A DNA stretch of 64,000 bases from Leifsonia sp. fls2-241-R2A-40a (GCF_030209575.1 NZ_JARVRS010000001.1:2232001-2296000); one strand, 5' to 3'. Positions 1-7,940 are shown, counted from the first letter of the stretch. Made by a program: numbers and translations. Notes: generated by a model from the letters alone, not told the origin.

Positions 1-441
1 CGCGAGGCCGAGCGCATCGCCTCCGAGGCGGGCCTGCCGATCACGCCCACTCGTGCGGTGCGCGAGGGGGAGTGGCCGATCCGACGGGTGCAGGCGGCGA
101 CCGCAGGGCCGGACGCCCTGGGAGATGCCGTCGCCGAGGCCGTCGCGGGCGACCGGGCGATCGATGACGGCGGAACGCTCGCCGTCATCACGACGAAGGC
201 CGACCTCCCTGCCGTCTCGGATGCTGTGCTGCAGCGATTCGGGGATGCGGCCGGTCGCGGCGCCAACGGGCTCGGACGGCCGATCGCGGTCCTGACGGGC
301 TTCGAGGCGAAGGGCCTCGAGTTCGATGCCGTCGTGCTGGCCGACCCGGACGCGCTGGCCTCCGAGTCTCCGCGCGGGGCCGCATCCCTTTACGTCGCGA
401 TGACCCGCCCCACACAGCGCCTCACCCTCGTCTCCCGCTGA
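1..441 (+). CDS. HelD/UvrD-like superfamily 1 helicase, C-terminal end (5' truncated)
   Basis: The frame is open from base 1, so the gene starts outside the window and only the last 146 residues are visible. These hold the end of helicase domain 2A: a GFEAKGLEFDAVV stretch (about residues 97-110 of the visible part) and LYVAMTRPTQRL near the end, which correspond to motifs V and VI that couple ATP hydrolysis to translocation in UvrD/Rep/HelD enzymes. The wording of these motifs and the short end after motif VI fit HelD (HelR), the actinobacterial helicase-like factor that releases RNA polymerase, better than UvrD or PcrA. That choice is inference, because the HelD-specific arm would lie upstream. 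It converges on the next gene. Confidence 0.75.
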   Translation, partial: REAERIASEAGLPITPTRAVREGEWPIRRVQAATAGPDALGDAVAEAVAGDRAIDDGGTLAVITTKADLPAVSDAVLQRFGDAAGRGANGLGRPIAVLTGFEAKGLEFDAVVLADPDALASESPRGAASLYVAMTRPTQRLTLVSR

Positions 442-465
442 CGCGCCGCTCCCGCCGCATCCCGT

Positions 466-521
466 GAGGTGCTCGCAAATACACCTGACACGCCGCCCGG
501 CAACGCAACGACGAGCACCTC
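466..521. terminator. Possible bidirectional terminator (long-loop inverted repeat)
   Basis: The 87-base gap between two converging genes holds the perfect 10-bp inverted repeat GAGGTGCTCG (466-475) and CGAGCACCTC (512-521), separated by 36 bases. The position suits a shared terminator. The long loop and the absence of a T run make this weak. Confidence 0.3.
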
Positions 522-528
522 GCCGAGG

Positions 529-1212
529 TCACTCCCCGGCGTAGCGCTCCCCGACGGGCACCTCGACCCCGAGCGTGTTGCCGGCCTGCGCGAGCGGGCA
601 CGCCCACGCCGGGTCGTACGCGCACGACGGGTTGTAGGCGAAGTTGAAGTCGAGCACGAGGGACGCCTCGCCGTCGTCCGTGTCGAGCCCCAGGTCGGCG
701 CCCTTGATCGTGTCGATCAGGTAGCGGCCTCCGCCGTAGGTCCCGCCGGGCCGCCCGGCCAGCGCATCCTTCACCGGCACGAACAGCCCGCCGCCGTAGG
801 ACGACAGCCGCCACACGTCGAGCGTCCCGGCGAGGGGGATGCGCACCGTGCCGAGCAGCTCGAAGGGCACCACGCCGTCCGTGCCGGTCTCCACGTCCAT
901 CCGCCTGGCCTCGGCGGCAGGGTGGATGGGCAGCTCGAACCGCCAGTCCGGGTCGTACGGCACCACAGGCAGCCCGGTGAAGCGGTCGCGGTCCTCCGGC
1001 AGCAGCGGCGACGCGGGATGCGACGAGAACAGGTCGTTGCGACACGAGATCCAGTGCGCGTGCGCCTCCGCCGGGTCGTGACCGGCGAGCCGTCGCACCG
1101 ATGCGTACAGCGCGAAGACGCGCCGCCGCCAGTCCGCCGTCTGCACCGCCGTGACGGCGCGCGCCGGCCGGTCCTGCGTGTCTCCGGTCGTGACCGGCTC
1201 CGCGTGCGTCAT
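529..1212 (-). CDS. DUF1684 family protein
   Basis: 227 residues. The C-terminal half carries the DUF1684 signature: an FNFAYNPSCAYD stretch, then WACPLA, a GNTLGVEVPVGE end and the family's paired cysteines. DUF1684 proteins are small cytoplasmic proteins of unknown biochemical role, common in Actinobacteria. The ATG start overlaps the stop of the START-like gene upstream by 4 bp (ATGA), so the two are translationally coupled and probably the last two genes of the leftward ECF42 group. The first ~30 residues are polar and look like a flexible lead. No signal peptide or membrane segment is visible. Confidence 0.75.
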   Translation of the reverse strand: MTHAEPVTTGDTQDRPARAVTAVQTADWRRRVFALYASVRRLAGHDPAEAHAHWISCRNDLFSSHPASPLLPEDRDRFTGLPVVPYDPDWRFELPIHPAAEARRMDVETGTDGVVPFELLGTVRIPLAGTLDVWRLSSYGGGLFVPVKDALAGRPGGTYGGGRYLIDTIKGADLGLDTDDGEASLVLDFNFAYNPSCAYDPAWACPLAQAGNTLGVEVPVGERYAGE

Positions 1213-1778
1213 GTCTCCTCCACGGTGCTGCTCTGCTGGGTCGCGGGAGCGTCGTCGCCGACCTCCCGCACTTCGGGATCGTAGGCCCAGGTGGGCGCCA
1301 GGCGCCGCAGGCGCACGCCGCGCCACTGCCAGAACGCCCAGAAGGCGTACCAGGCGAACGGCGTCAGGGCGCCGGCGCGCACGATCAGCTGGTCCCGGTA
1401 GAGCGTCCGGAGCCGTCCGTTCTCGTCCGGGCCTGCCGGGTCGGGAGCGATCGCCATTCGGTGGTCGAGGTGGGGGATCGCGGAGAGCACGCCGCCCGTC
1501 CCGCCGCCGGTGTCGTGGAGGATGCGGGTCGCCTGCTCGCGGGGATCGGTCGACCGCAGGGTATCGAGCTTGATCGCCTGCGTACCGACGGTGAATGCGC
1601 CGAGCGCCTTCACCCGGACCCGGTGCTCGGAGCCCCAGGTCGTCGGGAACCCGGCGGGCTCGTCGGACCGGAAGTCGAGCCACGGCATCGCGACCTCGCG
1701 GAACGCGGTGGGGCTCTGCAGGGCGCGCCAGGCCGCATCCGGGTCGCAGTCGAGCGTCAGCTTGAGGAGCACGCGCAT
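1209..1778 (-). CDS. SRPBCC (START-like) family protein
   Basis: 189 residues. The start (MRVLLKLTLDCDPDAAWRAL) is the usual opening beta strand and helix of polyketide-cyclase/START-like SRPBCC proteins, which bind hydrophobic ligands in a deep pocket. The middle contains FGTT-like turns and an alternating beta pattern. A more hydrophobic Trp-rich stretch near residues 145-165 (TPFAWYAFWAFWQW) may pack against the pocket or a membrane. The ligand cannot be told from sequence. The gene lies 50 bp downstream of the sigma factor and overlaps the DUF1684 gene by 4 bp, which suggests one operon. Confidence 0.65.
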   Translation of the reverse strand: MRVLLKLTLDCDPDAAWRALQSPTAFREVAMPWLDFRSDEPAGFPTTWGSEHRVRVKALGAFTVGTQAIKLDTLRSTDPREQATRILHDTGGGTGGVLSAIPHLDHRMAIAPDPAGPDENGRLRTLYRDQLIVRAGALTPFAWYAFWAFWQWRGVRLRRLAPTWAYDPEVREVGDDAPATQQSSTVEET

Positions 1779-1828
1779 GACCCCAGTCTCACCCCGATCG
1801 CGCGTCCGGGAAGCCGGGGATGCACGAC

Positions 1829-3130
1829 TCAGAGGCATTCCTCGGCTCGCGCAAGCAGCAGCTCGCGCTCCCGGAGGTTGCCCGTCATCGCGGCAGCGCG
1901 GCGGAACTCGTGCCCGGCTTCGGCGCGGCGCCCCAGCCGCATCAGCAGGTCGGCGCGCACCGACGGGAGCAGGTGGTACGACTCCAGCGCGCCGTCGATC
2001 GCCAGCCGGTCGACGACCTCCAGCCCCGCCTCCGGGCCGTAGGCCATGGACAGCGCGACCGCACGGTTGAGCTCGACGACCGCCGACGGCCGCAGCTCGC
2101 CGAGGGCTCCGTAGAGTGCGACGATCTCCTCCCAGTCGGTCGCCTCGGGGGTGGCTGCCGTGGCGTGCCGGGCCGCGATGGCCGCCTGCAGTGCGTAGGG
2201 GCCGCGGCTCACTGGTGGCCGCCTGCTGAGCCGGAGGGCGTCCGAGCGTTCCAGCGCGGCGACGCCGCGCCCGATCAGCAGCTGATCCCAGCGGGCGCGG
2301 TCCTGATCCTGCAGCAGGATGGGCGACCCGTCCGCCGCTGCACGGGCGCCCAACCGCGACGCCTGGAACTCCATCAGCGCGACGAGGCCGTGCACCTCCG
2401 GTTCGCGCGGAGTGAGCTCGGCGAGCACGCGGCCGAGACGCAGCGCCTCCCGGCACAGGTCGGGACGCATCCAGTCGTCGCCCGCCGTCGCCGAGTACCC
2501 CTCGTTGAAGATCAGGTAGATGACCTCCAGCACCGACGCCAGGCGCTCAGGGAACTCGGTCCGCTCCGGCACCGCGAAGGGAACGCCTGCCGCGCTCAGC
2601 GTGCGCTTGGCCCGCACGATCCGCTGCGCGATCGTGGCGGTCGGGACGAGGAACGCGCGCGCGATCTCGTCGGTGGACAGTCCGCCGAGCAGCTTGAGCG
2701 TGAGGGCGACGCGCGCCCCCTGCGGCAGCACGGGATGGCAGGCGACGAAGACGAGTCGCAGCAGGTCGTCGCCGATCGGCTCCTGCGCGACGCGCGCCGG
2801 GTCGTCCGCGCCGATCTCCTGCTCGAGGTCGTGGGCGATCGCCGCGTACCGGTCGTCCAGGCGTTCGCGTCGCCGCCAGCCGTCGACCGCGCGGCGCTTG
2901 GCCACCGTCGTCAGCCACGCGCCGGGGTTGCGGGGGACTCCGGTCTCGGGCCACTGCTCCAGGGCGGCCACCAGCGCATCCTGCGCCAGCTCCTCCGCCA
3001 GCCCGACGTCGCCGGCCACCCGCGCCAGCCCCGCGATCAGCCGACCGGACTCGATGCGCCACACCGAGTCGATGGTCCGCCGGGTCTCCTCGGCGGACGG
3101 GATGCGCGCCGCCTGCTCCTCCTGCGTCAT
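1829..3130 (-). CDS. RNA polymerase sigma factor, ECF42-type with C-terminal TPR-like extension
   Basis: 433 residues, about twice the length of an ordinary ECF sigma factor. Sigma region 2 spans about residues 25-95 (LAEELAQDALVAALEQW and a WLTTVAKRRAVDGWRRRE DNA-reading part). Region 4 spans about 125-185 (LKLLGGLSTDEIARAFLV and an RIVRAKRTL helix). The remaining ~240 residues carry the conserved FNEGYSA segment and helical TPR-like repeats of ECF42/SigJ-like factors, which work without a classical anti-sigma factor. The gene overlaps the preceding YCII/DGPF-type gene by 4 bp, the hallmark pairing of ECF42. Its target genes are not evident here beyond the likely operon itself. Confidence 0.9.
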   Translation of the reverse strand: MTQEEQAARIPSAEETRRTIDSVWRIESGRLIAGLARVAGDVGLAEELAQDALVAALEQWPETGVPRNPGAWLTTVAKRRAVDGWRRRERLDDRYAAIAHDLEQEIGADDPARVAQEPIGDDLLRLVFVACHPVLPQGARVALTLKLLGGLSTDEIARAFLVPTATIAQRIVRAKRTLSAAGVPFAVPERTEFPERLASVLEVIYLIFNEGYSATAGDDWMRPDLCREALRLGRVLAELTPREPEVHGLVALMEFQASRLGARAAADGSPILLQDQDRARWDQLLIGRGVAALERSDALRLSRRPPVSRGPYALQAAIAARHATAATPEATDWEEIVALYGALGELRPSAVVELNRAVALSMAYGPEAGLEVVDRLAIDGALESYHLLPSVRADLLMRLGRRAEAGHEFRRAAAMTGNLRERELLLARAEECL

Positions 3131-3450
3131 CTGCCTGCGTCACCGGCCACGCGCCGCACCTCCACCGTCCCGCGGGTCAGCGGCAGGCGGCGCGCCCACT
3201 CCAGTGCCTCGTCCTCTCCCGCGGTCTGCAGCATCCAGATCCCGGTCACATCGCCCGCTGTCGGCTGGTGTCCGCTCGGGATGCGGCTCAGGATGCGCTC
3301 CTCGCCCTCGAAGCGGAGGCAGGCGCCGGCGTCCGCGGGCTCCAGCGCCTCCGCCGCCAGCAGCACACCGGCGCGGACGAGCTCCCGCTCGTAGCCGTCG
3401 AGCGCGGCCGGGTCGCCGTCGTCCGCGAGCGCCATCAGCACGAAACGCAT
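3127..3450 (-). CDS. YCII-related (DGPF-type) protein, ECF42 partner
   Basis: 107 residues with a ferredoxin-like YCII pattern: MRFVLMALADD first strand, an ELVRAGVLLAAEAL helix, a strand-rich middle and an EALEWARRLPL helix near the C-terminus. YCII/DGPF proteins are almost always encoded next to ECF42 sigma factors and are thought to act with them, although the mechanism is unclear. The DGPF tetrapeptide that names the group is absent; the equivalent segment reads RIPSGHQP. The ATG at 3448-3450 has a purine-rich GAGAGGA upstream, and the stop overlaps the sigma factor start (ATGA). This is the first gene of the leftward group. Confidence 0.8.
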   Translation of the reverse strand: MRFVLMALADDGDPAALDGYERELVRAGVLLAAEALEPADAGACLRFEGEERILSRIPSGHQPTAGDVTGIWMLQTAGEDEALEWARRLPLTRGTVEVRRVAGDAGR

Positions 3451-3549
3451 GGTCCTATCCTCTCCTCGAACGGGTCTTCCGTCACGGATACGTCGAACCG
3501 GACGCCGTGGTTTCGACACCGTGTCGGCGGTGTGCGCTACAACGGGAGC

Positions 3550-4047
3550 ATGGCGATCCGTTATTGGCTGGGCGTGGTGCAGCTCGACCACGTGCTGCGC
3601 GGGGTCGCCGGCGGCTTCGCCCAGGTCAACCATGGCGCCCGCGCGCCGCTCGAGCGGATGGGTTCTGCCGACGGCTTCGTCTTCTACTCCCCGCGTGCGT
3701 CCTACCCGGACGGCGAGCCGCTGAAGCAGTTCACGGCCGTGGGACGTCTGGCCGACGACGACGTCTTCCAAGTGACACAGGGCCCGGCGATGCGGGGTCC
3801 GCAGGGCGACTTCCTTCCGTGGCGTCGCCGGGTGGAGTGGGATCACGACGCGGTGGCGACGCCCATCCGACCGCTTCTGGGGGCGCTCGACTTCACCCGC
3901 GACCGTCCGGACTGGGGCTACCAGCTGCGTCGGGGACTCATCGAGCTGTCTCGTCACGACTTCGAGCTCATCCGCCGGCAGATGCGGCCGTCACCGGGCG
4001 AAACACGGCCGGCCCGCGGTGACGACCGCATTACGATGGCCCAGTGA
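3550..4047 (+). CDS. EVE domain-containing protein (UPF0310)
   Basis: 165 residues. It opens with YWLGVVQLDHVLRGVAGGF and continues with HG...APLERM, FVFYSPR, QFTAVGRL and a late RPDWGYQLRRGLIEL, the order seen in UPF0310 EVE proteins (PUA-like fold). EVE domains bind modified bases in DNA or RNA; which base is bound here cannot be told. The ATG at 3550 has GGGAG six bases upstream and is the first good start after the divergent promoter region shared with the leftward sigma group. Its stop overlaps the GTG of the next gene by 4 bp, so the pair is coupled. Confidence 0.85.
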   Translation: MAIRYWLGVVQLDHVLRGVAGGFAQVNHGARAPLERMGSADGFVFYSPRASYPDGEPLKQFTAVGRLADDDVFQVTQGPAMRGPQGDFLPWRRRVEWDHDAVATPIRPLLGALDFTRDRPDWGYQLRRGLIELSRHDFELIRRQMRPSPGETRPARGDDRITMAQ

Positions 4048-4640
4048 CCCAGCCGACCGCTCCCGAGATCGACATCGTCCCCGCCGCGCACCGACAGGCG
4101 AAGTACCAGGTGCGCTTCGACTGGGCTGAAGACGGACTCGCCGCCATCGCCGGGGATGCCGACGTGCTGGTGTGGGTGGATGCGCTCCCCGACACCGCAG
4201 AGGTCCCGCACCTTCCCGGGGAGGGTGCGGTCGTCGCCGCCGGTCTGACGGACGCCCCCGCCGTGGCGCGCTGGATTCTGGACGAGCAGGTGCGGCTGGG
4301 CCGCCGCGCGATGATCGCGCTGGTCGCCGCCGGCGCCACCACCCCGGGCGGTTCCACCCGCTTCGCCGTCGAGGACCTTCTTGCGGCCGGGGCCGTCGTG
4401 GATGCGCTCGCCGCGGTCGGGATCGACTACGCGTCACCGGAGGCGGCCGCCGCCTGCGGGACGTTCACCGGTCTCCGCGGCGCCGTGGCCCACCTCCTGA
4501 CCGCCTCCGTCTCGGGTCAGGAGCGGATCGCAGCCGGTGCCGTCCCCGCCGAGATCGCCGCCTCCGGTCGCCTCGGAACCTCCGACGCTGTGACGGTGCT
4601 CCGAGCTCCCCGGCAGAACGGTGCGCCCGGCGCGGAATGA
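4044..4640 (+). CDS. 2-phosphosulfolactate phosphatase (ComB)-like protein
   Basis: 198 residues, GTG start overlapping the EVE gene stop. The pattern AKYQVRFDW early, VLVWVDALP, AVVAAGL, then RFAVEDLLAAGAVVDAL, ASPEAAAACGTF and LLTASVSGQE matches actinobacterial proteins annotated as ComB-like. True ComB removes phosphate from 2-phosphosulfolactate in coenzyme M synthesis, a pathway not expected here, so the real substrate is probably different. No signal peptide or membrane segment. The family call rests on recalled similarity of these segments and is moderate; the coupling to an EVE gene is visible. Confidence 0.55.
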   Translation: MTQPTAPEIDIVPAAHRQAKYQVRFDWAEDGLAAIAGDADVLVWVDALPDTAEVPHLPGEGAVVAAGLTDAPAVARWILDEQVRLGRRAMIALVAAGATTPGGSTRFAVEDLLAAGAVVDALAAVGIDYASPEAAAACGTFTGLRGAVAHLLTASVSGQERIAAGAVPAEIAASGRLGTSDAVTVLRAPRQNGAPGAE

Positions 4641-4682
4641 TCGGCCGCCGGCGTACGTTTCGCAGCACAGGAGGTTTATTCG

Positions 4683-4985
4683 ATGAAAGCCGTGCTGAAC
4701 GACACCGTGATCGCCGAGGCCCCGCAGGAGGACCTCATCCGCATCGAGGGCAACTGGTACTTCCCGCCCGCGAGCGTGAAGTCCGAGTACCTCGAGGAGA
4801 GTGCGACGCCCTACACCTGTCCGTGGAAGGGCGAGTGCCAGTACTTCTCCGTGAAGTCTGACAACGGCCTGCTGCAGGACCGCGCGTGGAGCTACCCCAC
4901 CCCGTACCCGAGCTCCTTCGACCGGGTCGGCAAGGACTACAGCAACTACGTCGCCTTCTGGAAGGACGTCCAGGTCGTCGACTGA
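4683..4985 (+). CDS. DUF427 domain-containing protein
   Basis: 100 residues covering a complete DUF427 (beta-tent fold) domain: GNWYFPPASV, YTCPWKGECQYFSV and an ending YPTPYP then YVAFWKDVQV. The conserved CPWKG and aromatic residues line the putative ligand pocket; function is unknown. The ATG is preceded by a strong Shine-Dalgarno AGGAGG at 4669-4674. It lies 42 bp after the ComB-like gene and 15 bp before the lipoprotein gene, so it may share their transcript. Confidence 0.85.
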   Translation: MKAVLNDTVIAEAPQEDLIRIEGNWYFPPASVKSEYLEESATPYTCPWKGECQYFSVKSDNGLLQDRAWSYPTPYPSSFDRVGKDYSNYVAFWKDVQVVD

Positions 4986-5000
4986 CGACCGGAGGCCACC

Positions 5001-6167
5001 ATGGCGCGAAACGGCCGCCGCCTGAGCCTCACGGCTCTGGCGGCGGCCGCGCTCGTTCTGGCGGGGTGTTCGGCTCCCACCCCGACGCCGACCGCGACGC
5101 GCACGCCGACCTCGACCCCGCGGCCCACCGGAACATCGGCGGCGGTCGCCGCGATCCCCTGGCAGCCGAGCGGCCGGACGACGGTCCTCGAGACCCGTCT
5201 GGAGGCTCCCTGGTCGGTGGTGCCGCTGCCGAGCGGGTCGGCGTTCCTCAGCGAGCGCGACTCTGGCACGATCCTCGAACGGTTGCCGTCGGGCGGTCTG
5301 CGCGAGGTCACGACGGTGCCCGGTGTCGTGCACCAGGGCGAGAGCGGACTGCTCGGGCTCGCCGTCCAGCAGCAGTCCGCCCCTCCCTTTCTCTATGCCT
5401 ACCTGACCACCGCCGACGACAACCGCGTCGTCCGTATGGCGCTGACCGGCGTCCCGGGCAGCTACGCCCTCGGCGCTCCCGAGCCGGTCATCACGGGCAT
5501 CCCGAAGGCGTCGAACCACGACGGCGGACGGATCGCGTTCGGCCCCGACGGCATGCTGTACATCACCGCCGGGGACGCCTCCGATCCGGGCAACGCGCAG
5601 GACGTCGCGTCGCTCGGCGGCAAGATCCTGCGCATCACGCCCGAGGGTCAGGTCCCGGGCGACAACCCGTTCCCCGGCTCGCCGGTCTGGTCGTACGGTC
5701 ATCGCAACCCGCAGGGCATCGGCTGGGATTCGCGCGGAACGATGTGGGCGAGCGAGTTCGGTCAGAACACCTGGGACGAGCTGAACATCATCCGCCCGGG
5801 CTCGAACTACGGCTGGCCCGTCGTGGAGGGCGTCGGCGGCGATCCGAAGTACACCGACCCCGTCTACCAGTGGCCCACCGACGAAGCGAGCCCGAGCGGT
5901 CTGGCCATCGTGGGCGACACCATCTTCCTTGCCGCACTGCGCGGGGAGCGGTTGTGGACCGCCTGGCCCACCGACGGCGGAGCCCCCGTCACGGTCGCGC
6001 CCTTCTTCGACGGCCAGTTCGGCCGGCTGCGGGATGTGGTGGCCGTCGGTGACCGCATCTGGCTGCTGACCAACAACACCGACGGCAGAGGATCGCCGCG
6101 TGACGGCGACGACACGCTCATCGAGGCCGCATTGACGCCGGCCCAGGCTGTCAAGCGCCCGGGGTGA
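5001..6167 (+). CDS. Secreted PQQ-type sorbosone/glucose dehydrogenase lipoprotein
   Basis: 388 residues. The N-terminus is a lipoprotein signal: RNGRR, a hydrophobic stretch and a lipobox LAGC with Cys23 as the predicted lipidated residue, followed by a Thr/Pro-rich linker to about residue 45. The rest is a six-bladed beta propeller of the glucose/sorbosone dehydrogenase family, with HQGESGLLGLAV, NHDGGRIAFGPDG, TAGDA, YGHRNPQG and NYGWPVVEG segments. The mature enzyme would oxidise sugars on the outer face of the membrane. Whether it binds PQQ is open, because actinobacteria often lack PQQ synthesis genes and none is seen here. A GGAGG lies 7 bases before the ATG. Confidence 0.88.
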   Translation: MARNGRRLSLTALAAAALVLAGCSAPTPTPTATRTPTSTPRPTGTSAAVAAIPWQPSGRTTVLETRLEAPWSVVPLPSGSAFLSERDSGTILERLPSGGLREVTTVPGVVHQGESGLLGLAVQQQSAPPFLYAYLTTADDNRVVRMALTGVPGSYALGAPEPVITGIPKASNHDGGRIAFGPDGMLYITAGDASDPGNAQDVASLGGKILRITPEGQVPGDNPFPGSPVWSYGHRNPQGIGWDSRGTMWASEFGQNTWDELNIIRPGSNYGWPVVEGVGGDPKYTDPVYQWPTDEASPSGLAIVGDTIFLAALRGERLWTAWPTDGGAPVTVAPFFDGQFGRLRDVVAVGDRIWLLTNNTDGRGSPRDGDDTLIEAALTPAQAVKRPG

Positions 6168-6250
6168 TGTCCTGCTGCGGGTAGTCTGGTGGGGAATCAC
6201 CGATCGGGAGCAGAACCCTGAGCATCATCCTCGGATACGATCCGACCACC

Positions 6251-6781
6251 TTGCGCGAACGCGTTGATCTGCGCGCTGCCGGCGAGCGTCTGGATGAGCT
6301 CGGCAGCTTGCGCAGTCTCAGCGCGCTCAATGAGAAGACGGTGCTGCTGCGCCTCCTCGGCCGACTCGATGAGGCGATCGAGGTGGGCAACGAGGCGGTC
6401 CGCCAGGCGCGCTTCACCGGAGACCGCGAGCAGCTGCTCGGCGCCCGCATCCGTCGCGCCCAGGTCCTGCAGTACCAGGGCAAGACCGACGAGGCCGTCG
6501 TCGAGCTCACCGGGTGCGCCGATGAGGCGCGCGGTCGGGAGTGGACGGCGCTCGAAGCGTTCGCCGTGCAGAACCGGGGCAAGGTCTACTTCGACACCGG
6601 CGACTACGAGAACGCCCTGGCCGACATGACTGCTGCCGTGTTCCTGCGGGAGAAGCTGGGCGCGTCGCCGGCAGAGATCCAGGCGGCGCTGACCGCGGTG
6701 GCCGTGGTGCAATCGGCCTTCGACGCCCAGCGCGGCACGGCTCCCGCCCCGCAGCGTGAGGGCGACACCGATCACGCGTAG
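6251..6781 (+). CDS. Tetratricopeptide repeat protein
   Basis: 176 residues from the TTG at 6251. Consecutive helix pairs with TPR spacing and Ala/Gly/Leu positions (RLDEAIEVGNEAV, GKTDEAVVELTG, GDYENALADMTAAV) give about three repeats, so it is probably a protein-protein adaptor in the cytoplasm. The TTG lacks a ribosome site. A CTG at 6218 in the same frame, with GGGAG eight bases upstream, would add MSIILGYDPTT and looks better, so the real start is uncertain. A TAGTCT hexamer at 6182-6187 could be a -10 element. The partner protein is unknown. Confidence 0.7.
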   Translation: MRERVDLRAAGERLDELGSLRSLSALNEKTVLLRLLGRLDEAIEVGNEAVRQARFTGDREQLLGARIRRAQVLQYQGKTDEAVVELTGCADEARGREWTALEAFAVQNRGKVYFDTGDYENALADMTAAVFLREKLGASPAEIQAALTAVAVVQSAFDAQRGTAPAPQREGDTDHA

Positions 6782-6829
6782 GATGCTCGGCATGGAGGAT
6801 CGGAGCGGCCCGGGCGGGACTCGTCGCTG

Positions 6830-7327
6830 ATGGCCGAGCTCGACCGCGTGCGCCGGTGGGCGGAAGCGCTGATCGTCCTCCACCTCGATCCAGCCGTGTG
6901 GAGCTTCGGTTTCGACAATGCGAAGACCCGCGCCGGCCTGTGCAACTACACCTCCAAGCGCATCACGGTGTCGCGCTATCTCGCCGCCCGGTACGAGGAC
7001 GACGAGATCCACCAGATCCTGCTGCACGAGGTCGCGCATGCGCGCGCCGGGTCCCGGGCCGGTCACGGTCCGCGCTGGCGTGCGATCGCCCTCGACCTCG
7101 GTTACGAGGGCAAGCGGCTGCACGGCGGTGCGATCGCCGACGACCTCGCGCCGTGGGTCGGCACCTGCCCGAACGGCCACACCCACTACCGCTACCGCAA
7201 GCCGGGCCGTGCTCTCGCCTGCGGCGCGTGCAGCCGCCGTTTCGACGCGGCGAACCTCATCTCCTGGCAGCACCGCGAGGTGTCGTCGTCCCAGCGGCGA
7301 GTGGCCGCCGCGGCCGCGACCGAGTAG
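6830..7327 (+). CDS. SprT-like zinc metalloprotein
   Basis: 165 residues. The zinc protease motif HEVAH is at residues 66-70 with a third histidine at 79 (AGHGPRW), the arrangement of SprT/Spartan-like domains. A C-terminal zinc-ribbon-like part (CPNGH and CGACS, about residues 112-134) follows, as in full SprT domains. SprT relatives cleave proteins crosslinked to DNA in eukaryotes; the bacterial role is not settled. The ATG at 6830 follows a GGGCGGGA stretch about 12 bases upstream. It converges with the GNAT gene, leaving only 4 bases between the ends. Confidence 0.85.
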   Translation: MAELDRVRRWAEALIVLHLDPAVWSFGFDNAKTRAGLCNYTSKRITVSRYLAARYEDDEIHQILLHEVAHARAGSRAGHGPRWRAIALDLGYEGKRLHGGAIADDLAPWVGTCPNGHTHYRYRKPGRALACGACSRRFDAANLISWQHREVSSSQRRVAAAAATE

Positions 7328-7331
7328 CCGC

Positions 7332-7940
7332 TCAGGCGTGGGCGACGCCGAGCCGGGCGTCGAGCGCATCCCGGACGGTCGGCCACTCCTCGCTCAGGAT
7401 CGAGTACACGGCCGTGTCCCGCCAGGTGCCGTCGGCGCGCAGCTGCGTGTGCCGCAGGACGCCTTCGAAGTGCGCGCCGAGGCGCGTGATGGCCGCTCGG
7501 GAGCGCTCGTTGAGCACGTCGGCCTGCAGCTTGATCCGCTCGAACCCGTGGTCGAACGCCGTTCCGAGCAGCAGCCGCTTGGCCTCCGCATTGACCCTGC
7601 CGCCCCAGGCCTCCGGCGCGTAGGCCGTCCAGCCGATGTGGGCGGAGCCGTTGTTGAGGTCGAAGTCGCCGAGCGTGGTGGTGCCGACCAGGCGGTCGCC
7701 GTCGCGCAGCACGACGGCGGTCACATTGGCGGTGTCCCACGCGAGGTAGCCGAGGATGAACTCCCGCCACTCCTCGTAGGTGTCGCGGTAGGCAGCCGGT
7801 CCGCCGCCCCAGCCGCCGGCGAAGACCTCGGGATGCCCGATCGCGTCGAACAGGTCGGGAAGGTCGTCGAGGGTCAGGGCGCGCAGCCGGATCGTCGCCC
7901 CTTCCAGCTGTGCGTGCGGGTCCGGGCGGGTCGCGATCAT
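7332..7940 (-). CDS. GNAT N-acetyltransferase, RimJ/RimL type
   Basis: 202 residues. It opens with the RimJ/RimL pattern LEGATIRLRALTLDDLPDLF, followed by a beta-strand VLRDGDRLVGTTTLGDFD, an AHIGWTAYAPEAWGGRVNAEAK acetyl-CoA region and an LNERSRAAITRLGAHFEGVLR end. These enzymes transfer acetyl from acetyl-CoA to N-termini of ribosomal proteins or to small amines; the target here is unknown. The ATG lies back to back with the CGNR regulator, so 7941-8037 holds two divergent promoters. Confidence 0.85.
   Translation of the reverse strand: MIATRPDPHAQLEGATIRLRALTLDDLPDLFDAIGHPEVFAGGWGGGPAAYRDTYEEWREFILGYLAWDTANVTAVVLRDGDRLVGTTTLGDFDLNNGSAHIGWTAYAPEAWGGRVNAEAKRLLLGTAFDHGFERIKLQADVLNERSRAAITRLGAHFEGVLRHTQLRADGTWRDTAVYSILSEEWPTVRDALDARLGVAHA

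Noticed and set aside
442-528. A small gene between the helicase and DUF1684 genes
   Set aside because: Only 87 bases with no ribosome site; the inverted repeat better explains it as a terminator region.
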